Shown here one piece after another: positions 44,636 to 54,200 of a stretch of DNA of 64,000 nucleotides. Source of the DNA: Mesodorylaimus sp. YZB2_4. Its lineage: Eukaryota > Nematoda > Enoplea > Dorylaimida > Dorylaimidae. Under the pieces are notes generated by a model, which was not told where the DNA came from, made no database searches, and saw only the letters and a program-made list of their open reading frames with translations. Both the position numbers and the translations under genes were made by a program. The stretch spans positions 1-64,000 of the forward strand of contig JASANH010000712.1 of assembly GCA_030248295.1 (NCBI GenBank), given 5' to 3'. Each line of letters starts with the position of its first letter. Positions within the stretch are counted from its first letter, which is position 1.

Positions 44636-44768
44636 AAGGCGCATTTATAGTCGACAAAATTCCTACACCTACCCCTAGGGTAGGAGTAATAGCACACGCT
44701 TAAGTATATGGCAATTACACCTACCCTAGGGGTAGGAGTAGAAATTTTGTCGACTATAAATGCGCCTT
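44636..44768. mobile_element. Palindromic MITE, 133 bp
   Basis: Nearly perfect inverted arms (AAGGCGCATTTATAGTCGAC at each end) join in a centre with CCTACCCCTAGGGTAGG and its mirror. A one-arm relative lies at 59412-59446. No coding capacity. Confidence 0.75.
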
Positions 44769-45780
44769 GAAACCTCTTCTCTCTTCGTGATATGTTGTGC
44801 ACCAATGAGACCACGAAAAGGAAGAGAGGAAGGTCGATTAGAGCATTTTTTGGTAGTCCTTGGGAGTAGTCTGCCTGTAATTCAGTGTTGGGGCCGAATA
44901 GTGCTGTCGTACATCCGCGTTACCACCGTATTCGAGCGACTCTGCTGAATTTTTTCAAAAGTTTAAGCCTTGTTGACTTCTGCTGCGACACGGCGACAAA
45001 TGATGAACACAATCGTAACTATTTTGACAGAAGTGTGTAAGCATAGCATACCGTAGATTTCCGAAACAGAAATAATATTAGCAAAACTCAAGCGCATGAT
45101 GAGGGTGAAGCACAGAGCCTAAATTCTATGATTCAATTCTTTGCAACGAAACGAGCGCGTTGCTAGTTGCGGCGACAAACGAACTGATGCTTTCTTCTAA
45201 GGTTTCCGTTTCACTTAAAGTCACAAGGAGTTTTCTCCTAGTGTAAAACGAAAATATTTCCAGTGAAATCTTCTTTTTGTGGCATACGCAAGTACAGTAC
45301 AAAACGAGTGTATAGTATGTTCTGCACAGCATGTGCGACTGCACCGCATCAACACTGCGTGTATTTCACCTTATTCCAAATGGTTGTCGCTGGATAGTGA
45401 CTTCACCTCTTCTGTCTAAACTGAAACAGTGGACAGCGCCATTGTCTGCAATATTGCCTTCTTTGCTTCTCCCTTTTACTGAACCCTTTTACGAGTGAGC
45501 AATACGCCTTATCACAAGCACCATCTCATTCCCTTGCTGCTTCCAGCAATGATTCAAGGTACGTGATTGAGCTAGACACTCGTCCTGGGGTTTGGCTTCC
45601 CTGCTTTTTTTCAGCGTGCTTCAATTCGGTGGGAGATGGCATTTTGAATTGTTCAAAGTAGAGTCAGCCGACCTTGTTGGACTGATCACGTGGTAATCCC
45701 CACACAAGGCGTACACTCTATTTTCAGACTCAAAGTGCGAGCATTTGACGAGAACAATCTCCACTTTTCTTGAATTTGAA
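44769..45780. other. Spacer without a supportable gene
   Basis: Only short overlapping frames; no domain or repeat recognised. Confidence 0.4.
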
Positions 45781-45799
45781 TAACTACTCTTCCGCATTT

Positions 45800-46290
45800 T
45801 AGACTTCGAGGACGAGGTTACCAGGAACAATCTGGACAATCGAATCAGGAAACCGGACATCAACAACAGCAGCAAGTACAACAGCGCTGAGCTTACGATG
45901 AGTTCGGTCACGGAACCCAGGATTGTCGAAATTTGCTAGCCGCTCGAAACGTCTAGTAGAGAATCAAGGACAGGGTTGTCGGTATTGTGGCCGAGTGGAG
46001 CAAATAGTTCCCAATTGCCATCTCTTTACTCTGGCACGTTTTCGTTTAAATGGTCGAAATCCACAGTTGGCCAGTCAGCCTGTAAGTTCTTCGTCTGGGA
46101 ATAACCAAGCAATAACTGGTAGTAGGAGCATCAGAGGTTTGGGTCCACGAGGAAAGATTTCTCGAGACCGTGGGGAAACTAGTTCAAATCGGAATGTGCG
46201 AAGTTCGAATCAGGCGCACAATCTGGCCTTGGATCATCAGGAAGACAGGGAAGAGACAAGTCGAACATGTACATGTAAATCTATTCATGG
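45800..46290 (+). pseudogene. Decayed gag/nucleocapsid of a Ty3/gypsy element
   Basis: An Arg/Gly/Gln-rich stretch is followed by two degenerate zinc knuckles in different frames. The first is an F-G-H-x4-D-C form near 45910. The second is CRYCGRVEQIVPNC near 45980, where the His of C-x2-C-x4-H-x4-C is replaced by Gln. Ser/Asn-rich sequence follows. Several stops are present. It lies upstream of the Harbinger element and of the truncated Ty3/gypsy pol and may belong to it. Confidence 0.35.
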
Positions 46291-46780
46291 ATGGTTGTGA
46301 CGAAGTCAATATTCAAGAAGCCTTTTAGCTTTGGCAGCTGTTGCCTAAAAATTCAGCATAAGCGCAAACAACAATTCTGACGAATAATAACGGCCTGCTG
46401 CTTCCATTGTTGTCGCTCAGCCTTCATAAAAGATGGCCAAGTTCCGCTGGCCATCTCGCAATTGTGAATCATGTCGGCTGCAAGGCGTGTGTCAAGAAAT
46501 GTATTCCTTGCGTACAAGGAGAAACCATTCATGCGTGTATGGTGCTGTATTCTGAAAATGAAATACGACCTGATATTAATGAAGGACACGAAATTACATG
46601 AGATTGAAACTACGACAGGGCAGTTTCACAATCAGTTTAGCACGCGTTCTGGATTCTGGGACATGTCCTAAACTCTAGGACAGTTTCAAGTCATTTCACA
46701 ATCAGCTGGATGTCCTCGGGTGGGACACTTAAGTGTCTTAAGTTTAGGACAAACTCGACCCTGTCCTAAATCACTTTCGG

Positions 46781-47056
46781 GTGTCTTCATTTTCTGAAGC
46801 TTACCGAATACTTCTGGGTGATAGTGGGTATCCTCTGAAGCCATATTTGATGGTTCCCCAGGCAGCAGGACAGGTCAAAGCTCATTGTAAGACTAGGTGC
46901 GCTGTTGAAAGATGCATTTGTGTTTTAAAAAGTCGATGGCATTGTTTGCATGTGAGGTCAAAGTTGAGATTTCGTTCGACTGCTAAATGTTGCAAGCTCA
47001 TGTGCGCTTGCTGCGTGCTGCACAACATCGCTAGAGCCAATAGCTTTGATATTTGA
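46781..47056 (+). pseudogene. Harbinger transposase (DDE_Tnp_4), C-terminal fragment
   Basis: About 91 codons with LLGDSGYPLKPYLMVP (second catalytic Asp) and CAVERCICVLKSRWHCL (catalytic Glu), then CKLMCACCVLHNI. About two thirds of the transposase, including the first Asp, are missing. Confidence 0.82.
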
Positions 47057-47328
47057 GCGATGATTTTTTTTCCCAACTCGCAAACCGTCCTCTGATTGTG
47101 CGAAACAGCATTGACAGCGTCAGCGATCTCGCGCCATGCCGCAGCAAACTTCCTCTTGAAATTGTCCGTTTCAGATGGATTATCGAACAGTTGTTTGTGC
47201 TCCTTGTACGCCCGCAATAATGCTTCTTTTTCAGCCGAATTAAAATTTGGTCGTCCTTTCTGCGCCATCGAGGCGTTTCCCTCATGTGGTTTCGCTACTT
47301 TTTTCGAAGATGTACTTATCGACGCCAT
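47050..47328 (-). CDS. Harbinger Myb/SANT-like DNA-binding protein
   Basis: A frame beginning MASISTSS, with KGRPNFNSAEKEALLRAY and WREIADAVNAV followed by a conserved basic helix (RTVCELGKK). This is the SANT/MADF-like trihelix of Harbinger accessory proteins, which help the transposase enter the nucleus and bind termini. The open frame continues into the transposase antisense (to 46882), and that tail is doubtful. The DNA-binding part appears intact. Confidence 0.7.
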
Positions 47329-48045
47329 TTCCGCAGGTCTGATCAAAGAATAATCACTTTACAGGACATTTAGTTGACAAATCTTACGAATTTTCGAATA
47401 GTAATGGGTGCTCGGCTTGCTCCCCGCTTTTAGTTTTGTGGTCTGACAAGTGTCCGAAGTCACCTATTTTTCATTGTGACACAAGAAATGTCATGTCCTA
47501 AGATGCGCCCAAATCTACAGATAAGACACCTCTAGGACAGCTGTTATGAAACGTCCTAAATTGTTGTCTCAGCGCTGTCCCAAGTTGCCGTCCTAAGTAG
47601 TGTCCTAAATTCGTACCTGTCCCAAACTTAGGACCGCATTGTGAAACTGCCCCCAGCTCAATTCCAGGCAGGCCTAAGCGCAATGCCGCACTCGAGCGAC
47701 TGGCAAGGTTTTGCTTGAGAAATTGCAATAATAAGGGCAGGTACTGGGGCATAGCTGGCCTGGATGGTGTTATAGGGTGGGAAGCCGACTTTACAGTAAG
47801 CTTGTGTGCTAGCAAGTACAGTTGCTTGCGTACAAAATACGCATACGCAAAGTTTGCGTTTACGCATTGAAATTTAGATGCGTTTACGCATACGCATACG
47901 CATTCTAACCAGTGTGCGCATGTACGCATACGCAAACTGGCTTGTACGCAATACACGCAGCTTGAGCTAAAGAATAAATTATTGCGCATTTTTTTCGAAC
48001 AATGGCGACGATAGATAGGGGCAATGTGCTAACATACTCTCAATC

Positions 48046-48200
48046 CGTATTAGCAAAAATTCATGAAATGAAACTAGTAAAAGTAGTACATGTGCCCTGA
48101 TGCGCCATCGGAGCAGGCCAGTCCAAACCGACAAAAGGTGATCAAGAAAGATCCTGCCTGGCTCTAGCTAGTCACATGCACTCGCGGTTTTGGGGTTGAC
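48046..48200 (+). repeat. Diverged copy of the 206-bp repeat at 14579
   Basis: It begins TTAGCAAAAATTCATGAAATGAAAC, as do 14583, 18999 and the inverted copy at 21147. It keeps GTAGTACATGTG, ATCCTGCCTGG and GTCACATGCACTCG-like blocks. It abuts the truncated Ty3/gypsy pol. Confidence 0.7.
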
Positions 48201-48228
48201 AAGTAGACCATAACATCTAGCCTAATTT

Positions 48229-50880
48229 ATGTCACCCGCTTGGGGGAGGTGGCTCCTAGGAAATGCTCACATCTGCAGCTCTTTTATGTGGATATTTCAG
48301 GGGGATTACACCCTTAGCATAACCCATGCCAAAGGGTGTAATAATGGAGCCGCCAATTGTCTATCTCGTCTGCCTGCAGCTGATGCAGTGCTATTTGCGG
48401 CACTATCACCGAAGCAGCATTGCCTCGAATGTGGCCCTGCCACCCTTTTGGCTTTAGTCCCGTTGGTTGGCTCTGCCGATTCTGATTCCGGGTTCTCCGA
48501 TGGGGAACCTGCTCCTGATTCGACGACTACCAACAGAAATGTAGTTCTTGCCTCACAGTCACCACAGGTTCGATTTTCTGCTCCAATGGATACAGAACCC
48601 GATGTATCGCCTTCTAATATCCAAGAAATTTTGCCTGTACCTTTACCCGAGAATTGGTTGGACAATTTCGTCAATCTGACCGATTCATCCAGTCTTGGTA
48701 CAATTGCGGAGCAAAACGAATTCGTCGATCCTGATGGTATGTTCTGTGACTATGCCGATGCTATCGCCGATGCTCAGCATGTGCCTGGTGCTCATGTTTG
48801 GCTTACCGACTCGACTCTAGATGGTAATAATGACGCCTCTCTAGAGCTGGGTGTGCAACCGGATGTAAACCTATCCGATGATTCCGATTCCGAGTGCGAT
48901 TTGGAATTGATCGATGAGTTGGATCCGACGGATCAAGTGGAATCCGACAAATTAGGCATCGACGTCAAACAACTTGCGTCCGACGCGATTTCTGATGCCT
49001 CGTCTCGGCAGACATTACTAAAGTTACAACATGACGATCCCGAACTGTCATCGATCATAGCGTATTTGGATGGTGATCTCAACCAACCGCAGAAAATCGC
49101 CAAGCTCGCCCAGGACTATCTTCTGGACGAAGATGGTGTCCTGAATCACCGATTGAATCATGCGGGTGAGTTAGTTGAGGGTAAGCACATTCATGATCGT
49201 GTGGTTATTCCTCCTGACTTACGCCAATTTATATTCGATGCTGCCCATCGGGATGCTAATCACCCTGGGTTTGAGAGATTATTTTCAGCACTTCGTTGTA
49301 AGTTCTTTTGGTCGACGATGCGTCGTGATCTACGCCGATGGTGTGCCGAGTGTAGCACCTGCGCCCGCTACAAAGCGCCTCATCGATACGAGCGCCCGCC
49401 GATGGAAATCATCAAGCGGACGGCACCTTTCGACACCATTGCGATTAATGTTCAAGGTCCTTCCCCGATCTCTGAACATGGCAATCGTTTCGTCGTCGTG
49501 ATCATGTGCATCTTCAGCAAATGGGCTGAAGCTCATGCAGTGCCTGATCAGAAAGCCGCTAGGATTGCGCGATTGCTAGTAGACGGTTGGATTACCCGTC
49601 ATGGGTCTCCACGCATTCTACTTAGTGATCGTGGCTCCAATTTCCTTTCAAAGCTGGTCTTAAGGCTTTGCAAGGACCTGGGAGTGAAGAAAGTATCGAC
49701 TACTCCGTATCATCCTCAGTGCAATGGCAACGTTGAAAACCTGAACAAATTGATCAGGTTTTCAATGGCTTCCTATGTGTTACCCGATCAGAAGAATTGG
49801 GATAACCGATTGCAACTGATTATGATGCATTATCGACACACACCGCATACAACAACTGGTGTTTCGCCTTACCTTATGTGTCATGGCCGTGATATGCCGA
49901 CGACACTCGACTCCCTATTATCTCGACCTCAGTCCGCGCCAGAATCTGGTACGGATTATGTGGATCAAGTTCGTCTCCATATGGCTACGATCGATGCACG
50001 CGTTCGTCAAAGCATCGAATTGAATCAATTGCGTCAGAAATTGCGATATGATAAGAAGTCCCACCCGCTTTCGTTGAAAGTCGGTGATTGGGTACGGAAA
50101 CCCAATTACCATTTTCAACCAGGGATGTCTAGGAAATTGAGCCTTCATTGGTTAGGTCCATATGAAGTGGTCAAAATTCTAGGCGAATCTGGCGTCTTGA
50201 TTCGCAATTTGCAAGATACATCGAAGCCTTTGGAACGATGGCATCCACAGCATTTGGTCCGAACTACAGAGCGCTTGGAAGGTCATGTGCCTCTCCAAGA
50301 CGTCTCCGATGCGCCTATGGAATCTGCTCCGACACAGGATGGTATTTCACCTGATGCATCTACCAATCCTGGTGCTCCTGCGTCTCAACGTGGTCCTTTT
50401 CGAGTTGGTCAATACGTCTGGGCCAAGGTCACTGGCTTCCCCTGGTGGCCAGCACGAATCCAAGGCTATGGTCCAGACAGCGCTCATGACGATCCGACCA
50501 AACCGGCTGTCAAGAAGGCCCTCACTGACTCGTTGAAACGAATCAATACCGAGCAGGTTTATTGTGTTTATTTTTTCGTCGATGAGGACAAATATGCCTA
50601 TATCCGTGAGTCAGGTATAAAAGATTTTGAGACTAATCTGGTGTACTTTCAGAAGAAGCTCAAAATCAAGTCGTACTTGCCTCGACGTCACCATCCAAAG
50701 AAAGGTCGTTTGAAACTCGCAATTTGCGAAGTTTTGAAACGGATTGAAGAAGCGAAGTTGGCATCTTCCCAGCCTGCAACGAGTGTTGAGGAAGATCCGC
50801 CGAAGACACCTATCAATTGGTTCACATGGTCTCCAAGCATGACTCCCTCAGGAGAGCTTCTTGGAAAACGGTGGTATTAG
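48229..50880 (+). CDS. Ty3/gypsy RNase H tail, integrase and PWWP domain
   Basis: An intact 883-codon frame from the 3' end of a Ty3/gypsy pol gene. Residues about 24-50 are the end of RNase H (HAKGCNNGAANCLSRLP). An Asp/Ser-rich linker of unusual length follows. The integrase HHCC zinc finger is at about 320-380 (CAECSTC at its end). The DDE core runs about 400-565, with D467 (LLSDRGSNF) and E503 (NGNVENLNK). The first acid is replaced by Asn407 (IAINVQGP). A GPY/F-type strand (HWLGPYEVVKIL) lies near 640. A PWWP domain at about 722-830 starts VGQYVWAKVTGFPWWPARI, with PWWP itself at 738-741. PWWP domains bind DNA and histone H3 methylated at Lys36. Reverse transcriptase and gag are missing 5'. 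The chosen ATG is only the first in frame. Confidence 0.88.
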   Translation: MSPAWGRWLLGNAHICSSFMWIFQGDYTLSITHAKGCNNGAANCLSRLPAADAVLFAALSPKQHCLECGPATLLALVPLVGSADSDSGFSDGEPAPDSTTTNRNVVLASQSPQVRFSAPMDTEPDVSPSNIQEILPVPLPENWLDNFVNLTDSSSLGTIAEQNEFVDPDGMFCDYADAIADAQHVPGAHVWLTDSTLDGNNDASLELGVQPDVNLSDDSDSECDLELIDELDPTDQVESDKLGIDVKQLASDAISDASSRQTLLKLQHDDPELSSIIAYLDGDLNQPQKIAKLAQDYLLDEDGVLNHRLNHAGELVEGKHIHDRVVIPPDLRQFIFDAAHRDANHPGFERLFSALRCKFFWSTMRRDLRRWCAECSTCARYKAPHRYERPPMEIIKRTAPFDTIAINVQGPSPISEHGNRFVVVIMCIFSKWAEAHAVPDQKAARIARLLVDGWITRHGSPRILLSDRGSNFLSKLVLRLCKDLGVKKVSTTPYHPQCNGNVENLNKLIRFSMASYVLPDQKNWDNRLQLIMMHYRHTPHTTTGVSPYLMCHGRDMPTTLDSLLSRPQSAPESGTDYVDQVRLHMATIDARVRQSIELNQLRQKLRYDKKSHPLSLKVGDWVRKPNYHFQPGMSRKLSLHWLGPYEVVKILGESGVLIRNLQDTSKPLERWHPQHLVRTTERLEGHVPLQDVSDAPMESAPTQDGISPDASTNPGAPASQRGPFRVGQYVWAKVTGFPWWPARIQGYGPDSAHDDPTKPAVKKALTDSLKRINTEQVYCVYFFVDEDKYAYIRESGIKDFETNLVYFQKKLKIKSYLPRRHHPKKGRLKLAICEVLKRIEEAKLASSQPATSVEEDPPKTPINWFTWSPSMTPSGELLGKRWY

Positions 50881-51266
50881 AATACACGTAACGTACTTAA
50901 TGGTTCTATCTCATTTGAATTTGCCGCGCTTGCGCATCTTCTCAATGAGACACGTCGTCTGCGCCGCTTATGTCAAGATGACCCTAAGTGTGCGCGTGGA
51001 ATTCCCCAGGGAAAACAACAGGCCCTAGGCACTGGAAACCACGCCACTCGTGTTTTGTTTTCGATTGGCGTTGGGTAGTTTTGTTTTTCGAAGTGCCTTT
51101 TAGCTTTAGTTTTGTTTTCTTCCAAAGATTTTTGATTCCTAAATCTCTTTATTTGTGGCATTTATTTTGATTGCTCAAGGTTTTTGAATCTCAAAAATTC
51201 GGGTTTAATTTTACGGGTGGCCTGATTAAAATGTTTTAGGAAAGGCCCCCGCCTTCTACGTCTCCT

Positions 51267-54200
51267 ATGGATGAGACGCCGGGTAGTATCACTATTGATA
51301 CTACCGGCCAACAGATTTCGACGGTCTCGCCTCCAGTGTCTGGTCCATCCGCACCAGCGCCTGGACATGGACCCGGCGATTCGTATTTGTTCTTGATGGC
51401 TGAAAATCAAGCGGCATTCCGTGAATTGGACCGACAGATTCGTGAGCAAGAATCGTTGGTCCACGATCTCGACAGAAAAACGATGGCGGCTGCGGTGTTC
51501 ACCGCCACAGTGGTTCCGGACACGTCATTACAACGACGGAACATTTTGGCGCAGCAAAACGAACGTAAGTTACGTGATATTAGTTCCCATTTGGGTGAGG
51601 TAGCCGAAAAGGCGCCCATCTCTCAAGCGATGGTTACCGATCGGACGGTGCGTGCTGAATTGTACCACGCATTGGCCTGCATAGCCTTGCCAAATACGTT
51701 GGCTTTTCAGCAATTGCACGCTTGCTACAACCGTGTTTATAAGTCATCCAGTATTCCCGGGTGATGGGTCTACTGTGACGTTTATCGGGCATTCTACGTC
51801 GATCGATGACATATACGCCGCATTCGATCGACTTTCCAATTTTTCGGCTACGTCGGGTGCAGTTAGTGTTTATGTGGTGGGTAAAAGCTGGTTCACCACG
51901 GGACGTCCAGGCCTGAATCAAACGCGTCCCGACGACTTTACATATGCGTTCGACAACATCATGACGAATAGCGAGATTGTGGTGATGGCTTCACCCGAAG
52001 ATATCAATCGCATCGATGCAACCGACACAGACGCAGCGATGGACAAGCTGGTTGGCCTGGTGGCTGGCGCTTTTTTCTACACGATGGAGGCCGAATTGCT
52101 GGAAGACAAGGTGGTCACTGCTTGCGCGCCCTACCATCCAGTGAAGTATCCCTCGAGTTTGGATCTATTGGGTCGAATGTTCCCCTCTAGACCAATCTCG
52201 TTGGCCTACTTCATTGTGATTGCTGCGAAAAATGGCGACACCATTATCATCGACACGCAGAGCTGCGGAGTGAATCCCATCTATCGTCTACCATTGATGT
52301 CGCTATTACTCAACGATGGTATCGGTAAGATCTTTTGGGACTATGAGTCGTTGTGCATGCTGGAACATACTTTGTTCCTTCGTCCCAATATGATTCAGAA
52401 TTTAGCGTACTTGTACGACGTGTGGTCGTTAGGTCAGACGTATGGTAGGCCCACGACCAAGAAGGCATTCCACGCGTCGTTCGCATACCAGTTATCGCAA
52501 TTATTCCATCAAAAGCTGGAATCGCCGCCGAACACGCTTGATGGTGCATTGAATGCGATATTCCCCTGCACCCAGCGGCCCCCGGCAATGGCGATTTCTA
52601 GTTCTTTGAACGATTCGCCCAATTTACAGGACGATTTGGAGCGATGCTTGGCCGCACATGGTTTGGCGGTCATCGACTTTTGCATCGCCACAGTGGTCCT
52701 GCACGATCTGTGGTATTTGTCACAGCAAGGTCCGCCACTTTGGTTCTCAGCTCAGGTTTGGCAAGAGGTGATGACTGTCCCTATGCCACCTGCCTTGGTC
52801 GACGCCGCAAAACGAGTTCCGGATGCATTACCTGACTGCCGGTTCTGCACACATACTAGGTGCTATTATGCTTTCGTCGACGATTCTTAAATCGAACACG
52901 ACCCATCCAAAGTTTCGGATCAGCACGTGCGTCTCGTTTCTGAGTACACCATTGCGCGCTGGAAATTGTCAGAATTGGTTGAACGACGCCGTTTATTATG
53001 CGACTCCTAGGGATCGCGATATTTCCCGACGCCTGGCATTCCATCTACAAGTCCACCGGGACTCGCCGCCAGTTCTGCATCTGCCACTGCGCCTGCAGCA
53101 CGGTCGAGCGTACCCGAGCCCTCGGGGATCCCGGGTGACGTATTGGCGTCGATCAAAGAAAACTTGCAAATTCAATCGCAACGCCCCGATGTCGCGGCCA
53201 AGGATCCAACCTTCTTTAAGCCCAACTCGCAGCAGTATCGACAGAAATTGGAACGGTTCGTCGCATACGTGCATCTGGCTGGGTTCCTATGGAACAGGGT
53301 TCCCACTCAACGGTACATCTCTTGGGAAACGAGTCGTCGTGCAGCCTACAGTACATTTGATCGGGCCACAGGTCATATTTTGGATCGTCCTTTGCGTCCC
53401 TCGCCAGAGTTGTATGCCCAGGTTCGTTGGCTCCCTGAGTCTCTGAACCGGGGTGCGCTCTCCTTGCGAGATGCGATTACATTGACGACACCTGGTTTTC
53501 CAGTTAAGGAACTGGCGGAAACCACTTCGCCTTTATTCCCGCTGGATGATATGCCGATATCCGAACGATTGATGCCTGTCCCAGTGTACCAACTGGACGA
53601 AGCTTACCTCTCGTTTCGTGATTTTCCAATTACGCCTGGATCTGTGGCTCGCTGGTGCTGCGACATGTGGAAGTACCAGTGTTGCCAATACCTCACGGTG
53701 CTGCAGGCCCAGGAGCCTTGGAATCGAAACCCTCGACTCCTGTTGGCTGCCGCCTTGGAATTAATCGGATTGCATTTGTGGTCCTTGTTTTACAGCGTGG
53801 AGAAATACGATCCCCAGCGAGATCTCCCTCTGAGTATCGTGGAGATGACGGCCGCATCTGGGGACTTTATTTCATTCGTTCGAAATTCGTTCTATCGAAT
53901 CACGGAAGCGGAATACCGTAAGTTAGTTGAGGGGAATGAGGATGGGCAACGTTTCAGCTTTTGGCCCTCCCCGGATGGGAAATGTGCGATGTTGGTTCCA
54001 TGCAACAAGCACCAAATCACATCGCTGGTCTGTCAACATCGATCGAGGCTGATGGCGGGATACAGTGTCTCCCGCCTGGCTATCGTTTTGGGATTTTCAT
54101 TGCCGGACTGTTCTGGTTCGGTTTACTATCATCCGATTGGTTTGGATAGGCCTGAGACTGTGTCGTCCTCACTAATCTTTCTTAAGTATTTAGCCAATGT

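Larger units (their letters stand above)
46618..47652. mobile_element. PIF/Harbinger element, deletion derivative
   Basis: Terminal inverted repeats GGGCAGTTTCACAAT lie at 46618-46632 and inverted at 47638-47652. Subterminal TCCTAA/TTAGGAC words recur at both ends. Inside are a truncated transposase and a Myb/SANT-like protein gene in convergent orientation, the normal Harbinger gene pair. Confidence 0.8.

Noticed and set aside
48306..48674. Minus-strand frame of 122 codons
   Set aside because: Antisense to the intact pol frame; no domain.
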